Both the position numbers and the translations under genes were made by a program. A DNA stretch of 64,000 nucleotides from Bradyrhizobium jicamae (GTDB taxonomy: Bacteria > Pseudomonadota > Alphaproteobacteria > Rhizobiales > Xanthobacteraceae). Below the pieces are notes generated by a model. The model searched no databases, was not told the DNA's origin, and saw only the letters and a list, made by a program, of their open reading frames with translations. Positions 50,238 to 58,234 of the stretch are shown here, piece after piece. How positions within the stretch are numbered: position 1 is the first letter of the stretch; the number at the start of each line of letters is the position of its first letter. Location: NCBI RefSeq assembly GCF_001440395.1, contig NZ_LLXZ01000080.1, forward strand, positions 30,745 to 94,744, given 5' to 3'.

Positions 50238-51660
50238 TCCATAACGCAAGTTTGCGATCGATGGTCTTGCGCGAGATACCGAGCCGCCGCGCGGCTTCCT
50301 CGCGGTTGCCGCCGGTCTCCTTCAGCACGGAAAGAATGTGCCGGCGCTCCAGATCCGCAAGACTGTCGGCGCTGGTAGCCTGCCCGTCATTGCGCTGCGG
50401 CCCGGCGAAATCGTCCGGGAACGCGCCGAGGATCAAGGTGCGCTCGATCAGGTTGCGCAACTCACGCACATTGCCCGGCCAATCGTAGCTCGCCAGTGCG
50501 ACGCGCACCGAGCTGTCGATCGGAACCGGCGGCATGCCGAGCTGCATCGAGAGCTTGCTCATGAAGATGGTGGCGAGTTCCTGCACGTCGTCGCCGCGGT
50601 CCTTCAACAGTGGCAGATGGATCTGCATGACGTTGAGGCGGTAATAAAGATCGGCGCGGAAGCGTCCCCTCTCCACTTCCTTCTGCAGATCGGCATTGGT
50701 CGCAAAGATGAAGCGAAGGTCGACCGGCACTTCGCGCTCGGAGCCGACGGGACGGACGCGACGGTCTTCCAGCACGCGCAGCAGCTTGCTCTGCATCGGC
50801 AGCGGCAATTCGCCGATTTCATCCAGAAACAGCGTGCCGCCATGGGCATAGAGGAAAAGACCCTCGCGGCCGCTGTCCGCGCCGGTGAAGGCACCCTTGA
50901 TGTGCCCGAACAGCTCACCCTCGATCATTTCAGGGGGAATCGCCGCGCAGTTGACCGGCACGAACGGCTTGTCGGCGCGATCGGATAGCGAATGAATCGA
51001 GCGCGCGGCCACTTCCTTGCCGGTGCCGGATTCGCCGGTGAGCAGGATCGATGTCGGCAGGCGGGCGACGCGAGCGATGGTTTCCCGCACGCTGCGGGTC
51101 GCCGGCGATTCCCCGATCAGGTTATCACGCAGAAAGGTGCGATCGGACGACGCGCGCAGCGCATAGCGCAGAACGTAGTTCTCGCGCTGCAGCCTGACAC
51201 GGTCGAGGCAGCGGGCCACCGCGTTCAAGATCTGGTTCGAACGGAACGGCTTCAGCACGAAATCAACCGCGCCGGCGCGCAGCGCCTGGATCGCGGTGTC
51301 GAGATCGGCATAGGCCGTGATCAGGATGGCGTCGGCGAAAAAGCCGACGGCCCGCTGCTCCGCCAGCCAGTCGACGCCGTTCTTGCCCGGCATGATGTTA
51401 TCGAGGATGACGACGTCGAACCGGCTCTTGTCGAGCTTGCGCGAGGCTTCGTCGGTATCGGCGGCCTCTTCCACGTGCTTGCAGCGCGGGCCCAGTGTGC
51501 GCACCAGAAAATTGCGCATCCCGGGCTCGTCGTCGACGATCAGGATCGAGGCCTGCGCCAGCGCGCTGAACTCGGGCCCGCCGGCCGATTTGCCTGATTT
51601 GGCCGCCGGTTCAGCCGCAGGAGATATCGCTGCGCTCGCCTTCGATGTCGGGAGATTCAT
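50230..51660 (-). CDS. NtrC-family sigma-54-dependent response regulator (476 aa)
   Basis: Receiver (about residues 35-150; [18 protein letters not shown], phospho-Asp in [17 protein letters not shown]), AAA+ domain (about 170-400; Walker [16 protein letters not shown], sigma-54 contact loop [56 protein letters not shown]) and Fis-type HTH at the C-terminus ([20 protein letters not shown]). Intact GAFTGA means it should activate sigma-54 promoters. The ATG at 51660 is preferred to GTG 51696, without a decisive ribosome site. Paired with the downstream kinase. Confidence 0.94.
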   Translation of the reverse strand: MNLPTSKASAAISPAAEPAAKSGKSAGGPEFSALAQASILIVDDEPGMRNFLVRTLGPRCKHVEEAADTDEASRKLDKSRFDVVILDNIMPGKNGVDWLAEQRAVGFFADAILITAYADLDTAIQALRAGAVDFVLKPFRSNQILNAVARCLDRVRLQRENYVLRYALRASSDRTFLRDNLIGESPATRSVRETIARVARLPTSILLTGESGTGKEVAARSIHSLSDRADKPFVPVNCAAIPPEMIEGELFGHIKGAFTGADSGREGLFLYAHGGTLFLDEIGELPLPMQSKLLRVLEDRRVRPVGSEREVPVDLRFIFATNADLQKEVERGRFRADLYYRLNVMQIHLPLLKDRGDDVQELATIFMSKLSMQLGMPPVPIDSSVRVALASYDWPGNVRELRNLIERTLILGAFPDDFAGPQRNDGQATSADSLADLERRHILSVLKETGGNREEAARRLGISRKTIDRKLALWNG

Positions 51661-51744
51661 GCCGGGAGTTGTAGGTCCGATTGTCGCACCCGGCAATCAC
51701 GCGCCGTAGTGAAGTCGTCTAATTGACGCGGACGACTTTACCGC

Positions 51745-51996
51745 TCAGACATTCGCCTTTTCTATCGGCCCATTTGCTTTTTCTATCAGAAAAACGATGC
51801 GCTCCTGACTGCGCTCGGTGATTTCGACCTTGTCGCCGGTCTCGCGGATGAGGTTCGGGATATCGATCACCGATAGCGGATCGGTGCAGAGCACTTCCAG
51901 CCGGTCGCCGGGCGGCAGTGTCTTCAGCGCCTTGCGCGTCTTCAGCGCCGGCAGCGGACATTTCAGGCCGGCGAGATCGAGTTTTGTCGTCGTCAT
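51745..51996 (-). CDS. TusA-family sulfur carrier/transferase (83 aa)
   Basis: Compact TusA fold with the Cys-Pro signature LAGLKCPLPALKTRKAL (Cys near residue 13), then DRLEVLCTDPLSVIDIPNLI. TusA proteins carry persulfide sulfur to tRNA modification, molybdenum-cofactor or sulfur-oxidation enzymes. Here it lies between moeA and the two-component system in a Mo/formate gene run, so delivery to cofactor sulfuration (as with FdhD) is a reasonable inference. 41 bases separate it from moeA upstream. Confidence 0.88.
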   Translation of the reverse strand: MTTTKLDLAGLKCPLPALKTRKALKTLPPGDRLEVLCTDPLSVIDIPNLIRETGDKVEITERSQERIVFLIEKANGPIEKANV

Positions 51997-52037
51997 GCGC
52001 CGACCATGGCGAAGGGGAACCGCATCGTCAACGGACC

Positions 52038-53294
52038 TCAGTTGATCAGGCTTGCATAGGACAGGAACCCGACCGTCTGGCCGGGCGATACCTGCGTGAC
52101 GTCCTCGCCGAGTTCGACCAGGCCATCGGTGTCTGCCAGCGACGACAAAAGCCCCGCGCCCTCGCGCGGAAACTTCACCGCTTCAAGCGCGCCATCCGAA
52201 GCCTTGCGTAGGCTGACGCGGACATATTCACGGCGCGAAATCTTCTTCTTGTAGCTGAAGCCAGCACGAACCGGCATCGGCAGCAGCGGCTCCGGCCGCG
52301 CACCCGATAGCGCCAGAATGGTCGGCCGCACCACGTGAACGAAGGTAACGAAACTCGCCACCGGATTGCCCGGCAATCCGATGAACGGAGTGCCGTCAAT
52401 GATGCCCATCGCGACGGGCCGCCCCGGCTTGATCGCCATCCGCCACAGCACCAGCCGGCCGACGCTTTCGACGCTGGCCTTGACGTGATCCTCCTCGCCG
52501 GTCGAAACGCCCCCGGTGGTAAGGATCAGATCATGGCTGCCGGCGACCTCCTGCAGCGCACGGGCAAGCGAGGCGCGATCATCTCTGATGATGCCGAGAT
52601 CGCTGACCTCGCAGCCGAGCCGCGACAACATCGCCATCAGCATGAAGCGATTGGAATCGAACAATTGCGCCGCGGCGCGCGCTTCGCCGGGCGAGGCGAT
52701 CTCGTTGCCGGTAGAGAATACGGCGACGCGCAGGCGCCTGACGACATCGAGCTCCTTCAGGCCGAACGCCGCGGCAAGCGCGACGTCCTGCGGCCGCAGC
52801 CGCTGGCCGGCCTGCAGCGCCGCAAGACCTGAAGCGATATCCTCGCCGGCGGGACGCACATTGGCGCCGGGCTTAAGGCCCGCAGGGAGAACGACCTTGT
52901 CGCCGTCGAGACGGACGTCCTCCTGCATGAATACGGTGTCGGCGCCTTCGGGCATCGGCGCACCGGTGAAGATTCGCATCGCATGTCCGGGCTCGAGCGA
53001 TGCGGATGCGGAACTGCCCGCCTGAACGCGACCGGTAACCGGAAATATTTGCTCTTCCCGCTGCGGCAGGTCGCGGCTCGAAACCGCATAACCATCGACG
53101 GCGGAATTGGTGAAGGGCGGCAGCGGCAGCGGCGCCAGAACTTCGTGCGCGAGAATCCGGCCGTCGGCGCGGGGAAGCGCAACCGTCTCGATGTCCACCA
53201 CCGGCGTCACGCGCGCGGCAATGAGGCCGACGGCCTCATCGACCGACATCATCGGGCCGCCGAAGGCAAAGCAATCGTCGGACAATTGCGCCAT
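52038..53294 (-). CDS. moeA: Molybdopterin molybdotransferase MoeA (418 aa)
   Basis: Inserts molybdenum into molybdopterin-AMP. Seen: LPPFTNSAVDGYAVSSRDLP, GAPMPEGADTVFMQEDV, AGEDIASGLAAL, VFSTGNEIASPGEAR, LILTTGGVSTGEEDHVKA, MAIKPGRPVAMGIIDGTPFI and GLPGNPVASFVTFV: the complete set of conserved MoeA blocks in order, ending with the small C-terminal beta domain. It is 8 bases after mobB, one operon. Of the three MoeA homologues in the window this one has the most canonical sequence and is the likely housekeeping copy. Confidence 0.94.
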   Translation of the reverse strand: MAQLSDDCFAFGGPMMSVDEAVGLIAARVTPVVDIETVALPRADGRILAHEVLAPLPLPPFTNSAVDGYAVSSRDLPQREEQIFPVTGRVQAGSSASASLEPGHAMRIFTGAPMPEGADTVFMQEDVRLDGDKVVLPAGLKPGANVRPAGEDIASGLAALQAGQRLRPQDVALAAAFGLKELDVVRRLRVAVFSTGNEIASPGEARAAAQLFDSNRFMLMAMLSRLGCEVSDLGIIRDDRASLARALQEVAGSHDLILTTGGVSTGEEDHVKASVESVGRLVLWRMAIKPGRPVAMGIIDGTPFIGLPGNPVASFVTFVHVVRPTILALSGARPEPLLPMPVRAGFSYKKKISRREYVRVSLRKASDGALEAVKFPREGAGLLSSLADTDGLVELGEDVTQVSPGQTVGFLSYASLIN

Positions 53295-53302
53295 GTGCCT
53301 GA

Positions 53303-53830
53303 TCAGTCCTCGGCTTCGGATTTGGCCAGCACGTCTTCGAGCGAGATCGCGGACCGCAACATCATCGCCGCCACGGCCTCGATATCGTCGAGATGGGCAG
53401 TCGGAAGCCTGGTTTCAACCGCCGTATCGGTGGCGATGCCGACAATGCCGGGATCGTCGGGGAACAGCAGCGGTTTCTCATTCGCGGCGCGATAGACCTC
53501 GATCTTGCGATGCGGCTCGCGCTTGAAGCCCTCGACGACGACGAGATCGACCGCCGACATCTTCGCCAATAGTTCCGGCAGTCGCGGTTCATGCGCGCCG
53601 CGCAGTTCATGCATCAGGGCCCAGCGCCGACCGGACGACACCAGAACTTCGGCCGCGCCGGCCTCGCGGTGCCGCCAGGAATCCTTGCCGGGCACGTCGA
53701 CATCGAAGGCGTGATGGGCGTGCTTGATCACGGAGACGCGCAGCCCCTGTTTTGAAAATTGCGGAATCGCCCGCGTCAGCAAGGTGGTCTTGCCGGCGCC
53801 GCTCCATCCCGCGAGGCCTATCACTTTCAT
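53303..53830 (-). CDS. mobB: Molybdopterin-guanine dinucleotide adapter MobB (175 aa)
   Basis: GTP-binding partner of MobA. Walker A near the start (VIGLAGWSGAGKTTLLTRAI), then VSVIKHAHHAFDVDVPGKDS, HREAGAAEVLVSSG and VDLVVVEGFKREPHRKIEVY, the standard MobB order. CGGAG precedes the ATG at 53830 by 7 bases; the frame continues upstream through the palindromic repeat to 53950, which I reject as leader. Divergent from fdhD-mobA. Confidence 0.93.
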   Translation of the reverse strand: MKVIGLAGWSGAGKTTLLTRAIPQFSKQGLRVSVIKHAHHAFDVDVPGKDSWRHREAGAAEVLVSSGRRWALMHELRGAHEPRLPELLAKMSAVDLVVVEGFKREPHRKIEVYRAANEKPLLFPDDPGIVGIATDTAVETRLPTAHLDDIEAVAAMMLRSAISLEDVLAKSEAED

Positions 53831-53854
53831 TACGTTCTCCGGCGTCCCCCCACC

Positions 53855-53935
53855 GTCATTGCGAGGAGCGAAGCGACGAAGCAATCCAGGCTTCATTCGC
53901 GACACGATGGATTGCTTCGTTTCGCTCGCAATGAC
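53855..53935. repeat. REP-like palindrome, copy 4
   Basis: 81-bp inverted repeat, same family as at 22058, with GTCATTGCGAGGAGCGAAGC and GCTCGCAATGAC arms. It lies in the divergent mobB/fdhD control region, so here it cannot act as a simple 3' terminator of either gene. Confidence 0.9.
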
Positions 53936-54011
53936 GGCTTGTGGCCGCATTGTTCATACCCGGAAATGCTTTATATCGGCTGGAAGCCCTTGTCATGCTA
54001 ACCTGCGTCCT

Positions 54012-54899
54012 ATGATGAAGATGGAAAAAGCCCCTGCCCCCCTGATCGTGCCGAATCCCGAGGATCCGCGGCTGACCGAGCGCGTGGCCGGGACCGACCA
54101 GACGGGGGCTGCGGTCGAAATCCGGGTGCCGGTGGAGCGGCCGCTGACGCTGTACCTGAACGCGCAGGAGATCGTCACCATGATGACGATCGGCGACTAT
54201 CCGGAATATCTGGCGCTCGGCTACCTCCTGAACCAGAACATGCTGAAATACGACGACGTCGTCACCGAGGTCGAGTATCACGACGACCTCCAGGTGGTCG
54301 TGGTGCGCACCGAGCATCACACCAATTTCGAGGCCAAGCTGAAGAAGCGCACGCAGACCTCCGGCTGCGCGCAGGGCACCGCGTTCGGCGATCTCCTTGA
54401 AGCCGTGGAAAGCGTCGCGCTGCCGAAAGCGGAACTGCGCACCTCCTGGCTCTATGAGATGACGCGCACGATCAACACCATGCCCTCGCTCTATCTCGAA
54501 GCCGGCGCGATCCATGGCTGCGTGCTGTGCAAGGAGGGCACGCCGGTCTGCTACACCGAGGATGTCGGCCGCCACAACGCCGTCGACAAGATCGCAGGCT
54601 GGATCTATCGCCACGGCGTCGATCCCGCTGACAAGATCCTCTACACCACCGGCCGCCTCACCTCGGAAATGGTGATCAAGACGGTGCGGATGGGCATTCC
54701 CATTCTGGTCTCGCGCTCCGGCTTCACGGCCTGGGGTGTCGAACTGGCGCGGCAGGTCGGACTGACATTGGTTGGCCGCACGCGGGGAAAACGCTTCATC
54801 GCATTGTCGGGACAGGAGCGGATCGTGTTCGACCAGAACCTCGACTATGTCGAGGAAGAATCCGCGCGGCACAAGCGCAAGGGCGAAAGCGATGACTGA
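54012..54899 (+). CDS. fdhD: Formate dehydrogenase sulfurtransferase FdhD (295 aa)
   Basis: Transfers sulfur to the bis-MGD cofactor, needed for formate dehydrogenase activity. Seen: [49 protein letters not shown], catalytic Cys pair [20 protein letters not shown] followed by [30 protein letters not shown] and [15 protein letters not shown]. The start is ATG 54012 or 54015; the frame is open upstream through the repeat. It overlaps mobA by 8 bases. Its target is presumably the FdsA at 41432. Confidence 0.94.
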   Translation: MMKMEKAPAPLIVPNPEDPRLTERVAGTDQTGAAVEIRVPVERPLTLYLNAQEIVTMMTIGDYPEYLALGYLLNQNMLKYDDVVTEVEYHDDLQVVVVRTEHHTNFEAKLKKRTQTSGCAQGTAFGDLLEAVESVALPKAELRTSWLYEMTRTINTMPSLYLEAGAIHGCVLCKEGTPVCYTEDVGRHNAVDKIAGWIYRHGVDPADKILYTTGRLTSEMVIKTVRMGIPILVSRSGFTAWGVELARQVGLTLVGRTRGKRFIALSGQERIVFDQNLDYVEEESARHKRKGESDD

Positions 54900-55518
54900 C
54901 ATTCCCGGCGTGCTGCTCGCCGGCGGCCTGGCGCGGCGGATGGGCGGCGGCGACAAGCCGATGCGCACAATCGGCGGCCGCACCATCCTCGATCGCGTCG
55001 TCACGCGGCTTTCACCGCAATGCGACGGATTGATCCTCAATGCCAACGGCGATCCCGCCCGCTTTGCTGCGTTTGGGCTACCTGTGATCGCCGACGGCGT
55101 CGCCGATTTCCCTGGCCCGCTCGCCGGCATCCTGGCGGCATTGGACTGGATGGCGGCGAACCGGCCTGAGGTGACGCTGGTGCTGAGCGCGGCGGCGGAC
55201 TGTCCGTTCCTGCCGCGCGATCTGGCCTCCCGCCTGCATCAGGCGCTAATTGATGAAAATGCAGAGCTCGCGGTCGCCGCTTCCGGCGGCCAGTCGCATC
55301 CGGTCATCGGGCTATGGAGTGTCGCCTTGCGCGACGAGCTGCGCCATGCGCTTGTCGTCGAGGACATCAGGAAGATCGACCGCTGGACCGCGCGCTACAA
55401 GCTCGCCACGGTGACCTGGCCGACCGAGCCACTCGATCCCTTCTTCAATGCAAACACGGTGGATGACATCGCGGAAGCCGAACGGCTGGCGGCGCTGGAC
55501 GCGGCCCCGAAGGCCTGA
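54892..55518 (+). CDS. mobA: Molybdenum cofactor guanylyltransferase MobA (208 aa)
   Basis: Attaches GMP to Mo-molybdopterin to form the MGD cofactor used by formate dehydrogenase. Nucleotidyltransferase motif [19 protein letters not shown] at the N-terminus, then [50 protein letters not shown] and [16 protein letters not shown]. Its ATG lies within the end of fdhD, so the two are co-translated. Confidence 0.95.
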   Translation: MTDIPGVLLAGGLARRMGGGDKPMRTIGGRTILDRVVTRLSPQCDGLILNANGDPARFAAFGLPVIADGVADFPGPLAGILAALDWMAANRPEVTLVLSAAADCPFLPRDLASRLHQALIDENAELAVAASGGQSHPVIGLWSVALRDELRHALVVEDIRKIDRWTARYKLATVTWPTEPLDPFFNANTVDDIAEAERLAALDAAPKA

Positions 55519-55541
55519 GAATCAGGATTGCGAAAGATCCG

Positions 55542-55817
55542 TCAGCGCGCCACCCAAATCACCGCGAATGTGATCAAGCCGCACAGGCCCCAGGCGGCGG
55601 CTAGTTTCGGCAACCGGCCGATGGCGACGAGGAGCCACACCGGCAGAAAGAATATTCCGAAGATCGCACTAAGCAGAAGAACAGCTATCAGATGAAAACC
55701 GCCGTCGCTGCCAGCGGGCGGGCAGAGCGCATGGAACGTATAGATCCAGAACACTGTGCCAACGGCGGCAACAAGGGTCGCGATCTTGCGGAAACTCAGG
55801 TGGTCGAACAGGGTCAT
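55542..55817 (-). CDS. Small membrane protein, hypothetical (91 aa)
   Basis: Three predicted hydrophobic segments (IATLVAAVGTVFWIYTFHAL, FHLIAVLLLSAIFGIFFLPV, AAAWGLCGLITFAVIWVA). I start it at ATG 55817 (MTLFDHLSFRK); the open frame continues to 55931 with composition unlike a protein. No family recognised. Convergent with mobA. Confidence 0.6.
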   Translation of the reverse strand: MTLFDHLSFRKIATLVAAVGTVFWIYTFHALCPPAGSDGGFHLIAVLLLSAIFGIFFLPVWLLVAIGRLPKLAAAWGLCGLITFAVIWVAR

Positions 55818-56018
55818 CGGATCATCCGCGCGATCGACCGCATCGCCTGACGCCGCGTCGCATTCCTTTCGATCCGCTTGGTCGCGGACGGTACCCGTCA
55901 GGTTCACACAGTACGACCTGCGACGCCCCACGGTGGCGGGAGCGACGCCCCGCTGGACTGAACCCGATTACGGACGGTTGCGACTACCGTCCATGTCCCG
56001 CAGGCGCGAGGGTAGCCG

Positions 56019-56246
56019 ATGAGCGCGATCGTATGGGGTCTTTTGGCCTTTTTCGTCAGGGCGATCGGTTTCGCCCTGGATATCATGCTGTTTGGTTCAC
56101 GGCTGCGCGAGCTTGCCAGAGTGTGGACGGGCAGCGACAAGATGATCGAGGTGCCGGCGACGGTTAAAATCCTGACGCCAGCGGCGCAGCGCGCGCTGGC
56201 AGAGGCCGAACGGCGCAACCACTTCCTTTACCTGCCTCGCAAATAG
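56019..56246 (+). CDS. Small hypothetical protein (75 aa)
   Basis: One N-terminal hydrophobic stretch (IVWGLLAFFVRAIGFALDIM) followed by a basic helix (TPAAQRALAEAERRNHFLYL). No recognised domain; likely a membrane-associated peptide. The 201 bases before it (55818-56018) contain no other gene I can support. Confidence 0.5.
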   Translation: MSAIVWGLLAFFVRAIGFALDIMLFGSRLRELARVWTGSDKMIEVPATVKILTPAAQRALAEAERRNHFLYLPRK

Positions 56247-56359
56247 CACCGGGCTCAATGTATTGACGAAATCGGTCGTGATTTCAGGTTTGGATTAAAT
56301 ACGATTTAATGTACTTGCCGACAAAGTAGCCGCGGCGCATTTAACGCGAGGCCGTGGCA

Positions 56360-57040
56360 ATGTTCGGACGCAGGACAACTTTCGGCACGAACCAGCAAAG
56401 CTTTGCTGAATTCAAGGAGACGATGCGCCCGACGCCGGACGCAGATGGCGTCACCCGCGTCTTTCCCAAAGAGCTCTGGGACGATCCGAAGATCGGGAAT
56501 TTTCTGCGCGAAGTCGGCTTCGCGCCGGATGATGCACGCAACATCCTGCCGACGGCACAGGACTATATCGCTCTCTTCGCCGCGGCCAAGAAGCGGCTTG
56601 ACGAGCGCACCGAGGCCTTTAACCGCGACATGACTGCGCGCCACGGCTATTGCCGCGCCGTGCCCTTTCTGGTCATCGACCATACCATCTGGGACAGTGA
56701 ACATGGCGCGTTTCTATATGCCCAGATGAACCTCGTCGGGTACGACGACTGGAACGTGCTCATGCTGGCCGCGGATGTCCGCACCAAGGAGGTCTGTGAA
56801 CTGGCAGGCCATCCCGGCACGGTGCCGGCGATCACGGAAGTCATGACCAGGCGCGTGATCGAATGGAAGCAGCGCCACGATGCCGCGCTGGAAGCATTCG
56901 GAATTACCGCGACGGGCGGCCGCGGCATCACGCGCGAGCAATACGAGGCCGAACAGGACGCCTTGCGCCGGGAAATTGTCGACAATGTCGGCTGGATGAA
57001 GCCACGGATCATCAGCGAGTTGCTGCGCGTTCAGTCCTAA
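56360..57040 (+). CDS. Hypothetical protein (226 aa)
   Basis: Soluble, mixed alpha/beta, with no motif I can assign. Segments such as FPKELWDDPKIGNFLREVGF, YCRAVPFLVIDHTIWDSEHG and DWNVLMLAADVRTKEVCELA look well conserved in style. GAGG is 8 bases before the ATG at 56360, preferred over GTG 56354. The leader holds a perfect AT-rich dyad ATTAAAT-ACG-ATTTAAT (56294-56310), possibly an operator. Confidence 0.7.
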   Translation: MFGRRTTFGTNQQSFAEFKETMRPTPDADGVTRVFPKELWDDPKIGNFLREVGFAPDDARNILPTAQDYIALFAAAKKRLDERTEAFNRDMTARHGYCRAVPFLVIDHTIWDSEHGAFLYAQMNLVGYDDWNVLMLAADVRTKEVCELAGHPGTVPAITEVMTRRVIEWKQRHDAALEAFGITATGGRGITREQYEAEQDALRREIVDNVGWMKPRIISELLRVQS

Positions 57041-57048
57041 AGAGAAAC

Positions 57049-58179
57049 TTACGCTGCCAGCGGCACCGTCCAGGCGTTGTAGCCATAGACCCAGTCGGTA
57101 TCGGTCTTTCCGCTCAGCCAGGTATTGGCGCGCGAGGTCGATTGAATACGTTCCGTCCGCGCCTTGCGGGTCGCCTCGAAGCGGCGAAACGCTTTCGCAA
57201 CACCGTCACGATCGACACCATCGAGACAGCGCGAGAGAACGGCCGCGTCCTCGATCGCCATCGCCGCGCCCTGCGCCATGTAGGGCGTCATCGGATGGCA
57301 GGCATCGCCAAGCAGCGTGACGTTGCGATCCGTCCATCGCTCCAGCGAATGGCGATCGACGATCGCCCATTTATGGACGTCGGGACACGCCGCCAGCACC
57401 TGTTCGACCTGGCGATGAAAGCCGACGAAGGCCTTCCGCAATTCGACGACATCGCCCTTCGCTGACCACGACTCGATCCGGAACTCCGGCTCCGGCTGGC
57501 TGGTGACGAGATAGATCTCGCTGCGGTCCGGCTTGACGTAATAGATGACGATATGCCGGTCCTCGCCCCACCATTTGGTGCAGTCGTCGATTTTTGCCCC
57601 GCCGAGCAGCGTGGCGGGATAGGTCGTGCGGTAGGCGATGCGCCCGGTAAAGCTGACCGGTGACGCGCCGAACAAAATGTCCCTCACCAGGGAATGAATG
57701 CCGTCGGCGCCGATCACGGCATCGGCCGTCACGGCTGCGCCATTGGCGAACGCTAGCTGCACACCCTCGCCGCTTTCCTCCAGTCCGATGAGTTTGTGAT
57801 TGAGCTTGACGCATTCGTCGGGAACGGCGCTGGCGAGCGCCGCGTGAAGATCGCCGCGATGCGCCAGCAGATAGGGCGCGCCAAATTTCTGCTCGGCGCT
57901 CTCGCCGAAGATCATGTCGAACTTGACTTCGCCGGTGCGCCAGTCGCGATTGTTCCAGGAACGCGGGTAGAAGGATTGTGCGCGCAGCCGCGCTTCGAGC
58001 CCGAGCCCGCGCAGCACCTGCATGGCGTTGCAGCCGATCTGGATGCCTGCGCCGATCCGCGCGAATTGCGTGGCCTGTTCGTAGACGGTGACGTCGATGC
58101 CTACCCGCCGCAGCGCCGCGGCGGTCGCGAGCCCGCCCATGCCGGCGCCAACAATCGCAATCGATAGCGGTGTTGCCAT
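57049..58179 (-). CDS. FAD-dependent aromatic monooxygenase, NicC-like (376 aa)
   Basis: Class A flavin hydroxylase. Seen: dinucleotide motif IAIVGAGMGGLATAAALRRV, GIQIGCNAMQVLRGLGLEAR, HRGDLHAALASAV, the DG motif AVIGADGIHSLVRDILFG and NVTLLGDACHPMTPYMAQGA with AIEDAAVLSRCL. CTKWWGEDRHIVIYYVK and SRANTWLSGKTDTDWVYGYN strongly resemble 6-hydroxynicotinate 3-monooxygenase NicC. A related salicylate or hydroxybenzoate hydroxylase remains possible. It stands alone, convergent with the hypothetical gene at 56360, with no other catabolic gene nearby. Confidence 0.85.
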   Translation of the reverse strand: MATPLSIAIVGAGMGGLATAAALRRVGIDVTVYEQATQFARIGAGIQIGCNAMQVLRGLGLEARLRAQSFYPRSWNNRDWRTGEVKFDMIFGESAEQKFGAPYLLAHRGDLHAALASAVPDECVKLNHKLIGLEESGEGVQLAFANGAAVTADAVIGADGIHSLVRDILFGASPVSFTGRIAYRTTYPATLLGGAKIDDCTKWWGEDRHIVIYYVKPDRSEIYLVTSQPEPEFRIESWSAKGDVVELRKAFVGFHRQVEQVLAACPDVHKWAIVDRHSLERWTDRNVTLLGDACHPMTPYMAQGAAMAIEDAAVLSRCLDGVDRDGVAKAFRRFEATRKARTERIQSTSRANTWLSGKTDTDWVYGYNAWTVPLAA

Positions 58180-58234
58180 TCTTCATCCTGCCCTGAGCCA
58201 CTTCTGCTGGCGGCTCTTACACTCCGCGAGCGCG

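Noticed and set aside
53831..53950. N-terminal extension of mobB upstream of 53830
   Set aside because: It is translated from the palindromic repeat; the Walker A protein start and ribosome site are at 53830.
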